NCBI GenBank assembly: GCA_023264755.1
Contig: JAHFVB010000293.1
Location: 1-6,610, forward strand
Length of the DNA: 6,610 nucleotides
Source of the DNA: Mycobacterium sp.
GTDB lineage: Bacteria; Actinomycetota; Actinomycetes; Mycobacteriales; Mycobacteriaceae
Reading direction: 5' to 3'
In this document: in pieces, positions 6,248 through 6,610 of the stretch
Layout of the letters: each line of letters starts with the position of its first letter
How positions within the stretch are numbered: the first letter of the stretch is position 1
The notes under the pieces: generated by a model
What the model saw: only the letters and a program-made list of their open reading frames with translations
The model's database searches: none
What the model was told of the DNA's origin: nothing
Translations under genes and position numbers: made by a program

Positions 6248-6610
6248 TGGGCCGTCGCCCCGTACTTGGCGTACACCTTGGCCCGGACGCGGGGGTGCAC
6301 GTTGACGCGGCTGAGGTCACCGTCGTAGTGCGCCATGACGCGGTGGTCCATCACCTTGCGCCACAACGGCGGGAAGTAGGTCAGTCCGATCATCGACGCG
6401 TATCCGCTCGGCAGGTTCGGCGCCCCGTTCATGCTGCGCAGCGTCTGGTAGCGCCGCGTCGGGTTGGCGTGGTGGTCGCTGTGGCGCTGTAGGTGGTACA
6501 GGAACAGGTTCGTCACCAAGTGGTCGGAGTTCCAGCTGTGTTCGGGCGCGCAGCGTTCGTAGCGTCCGTTCGCCGTCTTCTGCCGGAGCAGGCCGTAGTG
6601 CTCGAGGTAG
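6244..6610 (-). CDS. alkB: Alkane 1-monooxygenase AlkB, C-terminal part (cut by window edge)
   Basis: The last 121 codons of an integral-membrane non-heme di-iron hydroxylase that oxidises the terminal methyl of n-alkanes or related acyl chains at the inner membrane. The visible fragment opens with YLEHYGLLRQ, the rest of the NYxEHYG motif typical of AlkB, followed by HSWNSDH (fragment residues 24-30) and the third histidine box LQRHSDHHA (40-48), which supplies iron ligands. The segment GAPNLPSGYASMIGLTYFPPLWRKVMD is the conserved region near the C-terminus. The earlier histidine boxes and the membrane helices lie beyond the right edge. The stop overlaps the rubA start (GTGA), so hydroxylase and rubredoxins are made from one transcript. 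It corresponds to M. tuberculosis Rv3252c. Confidence 0.97.
   Translation of the reverse strand, partial: YLEHYGLLRQKTANGRYERCAPEHSWNSDHLVTNLFLYHLQRHSDHHANPTRRYQTLRSMNGAPNLPSGYASMIGLTYFPPLWRKVMDHRVMAHYDGDLSRVNVHPRVRAKVYAKYGATAQ

Noticed and set aside
5279..6328. Plus-strand open frame (349 codons) across alkX, rubB, rubA and alkB
   Set aside because: It runs antisense to four well-supported genes and across their boundaries. The product is low-complexity and Arg/Val/Gly-rich.

Overview
The window is chromosomal DNA from a high-GC actinobacterium, almost certainly a mycobacterium (Mycobacterium/Mycolicibacterium type). The minus strand carries alkB - rubA - rubB - alkX(TetR) - sahH, and the 5' end of tmk lies at the left edge. 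From memory this is the order of the M. tuberculosis block Rv3252c to Rv3247c. The species cannot be fixed from the sequence alone.

Right part (about 3.6-6.6 kb): the alkane-oxidation operon enters from the right edge with the C-terminal third of AlkB. The tightly packed rubredoxins RubA and RubB and the TetR-type repressor AlkX follow. AlkB needs electrons from rubredoxin, and the TetR protein is the expected operon regulator. A perfect 13-bp inverted repeat lies inside the alkX 5' coding region. Next comes sahH (S-adenosylhomocysteine hydrolase), which has a clear ribosome binding site, a possible 9-codon upstream ORF overlapping its start, and a textbook intrinsic terminator.

Middle (about 2.1-3.6 kb): a secreted LIP-family lipase gene on the minus strand, with a signal peptide, a GYSQG nucleophile elbow and a start codon that looks leaderless.

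Left part (about 0.2-2.1 kb): a plus-strand micro-operon of four overlapping or abutting genes. They encode a WXG100 type VII secretion substrate with an unusual C-terminal tail, a 138-aa protein of unknown function, a 51-aa small protein, and a 323-aa two-domain protein. The N-terminal domain of the last looks paralogous to the 138-aa protein. The layout resembles the 3' end of a type VII polymorphic-toxin locus that keeps its immunity-like genes but has lost, or never had, a full toxin. Lipase and micro-operon together separate sahH from tmk, which are neighbours in M. tuberculosis, so this roughly 3.5-kb stretch is the accessory part of the window.
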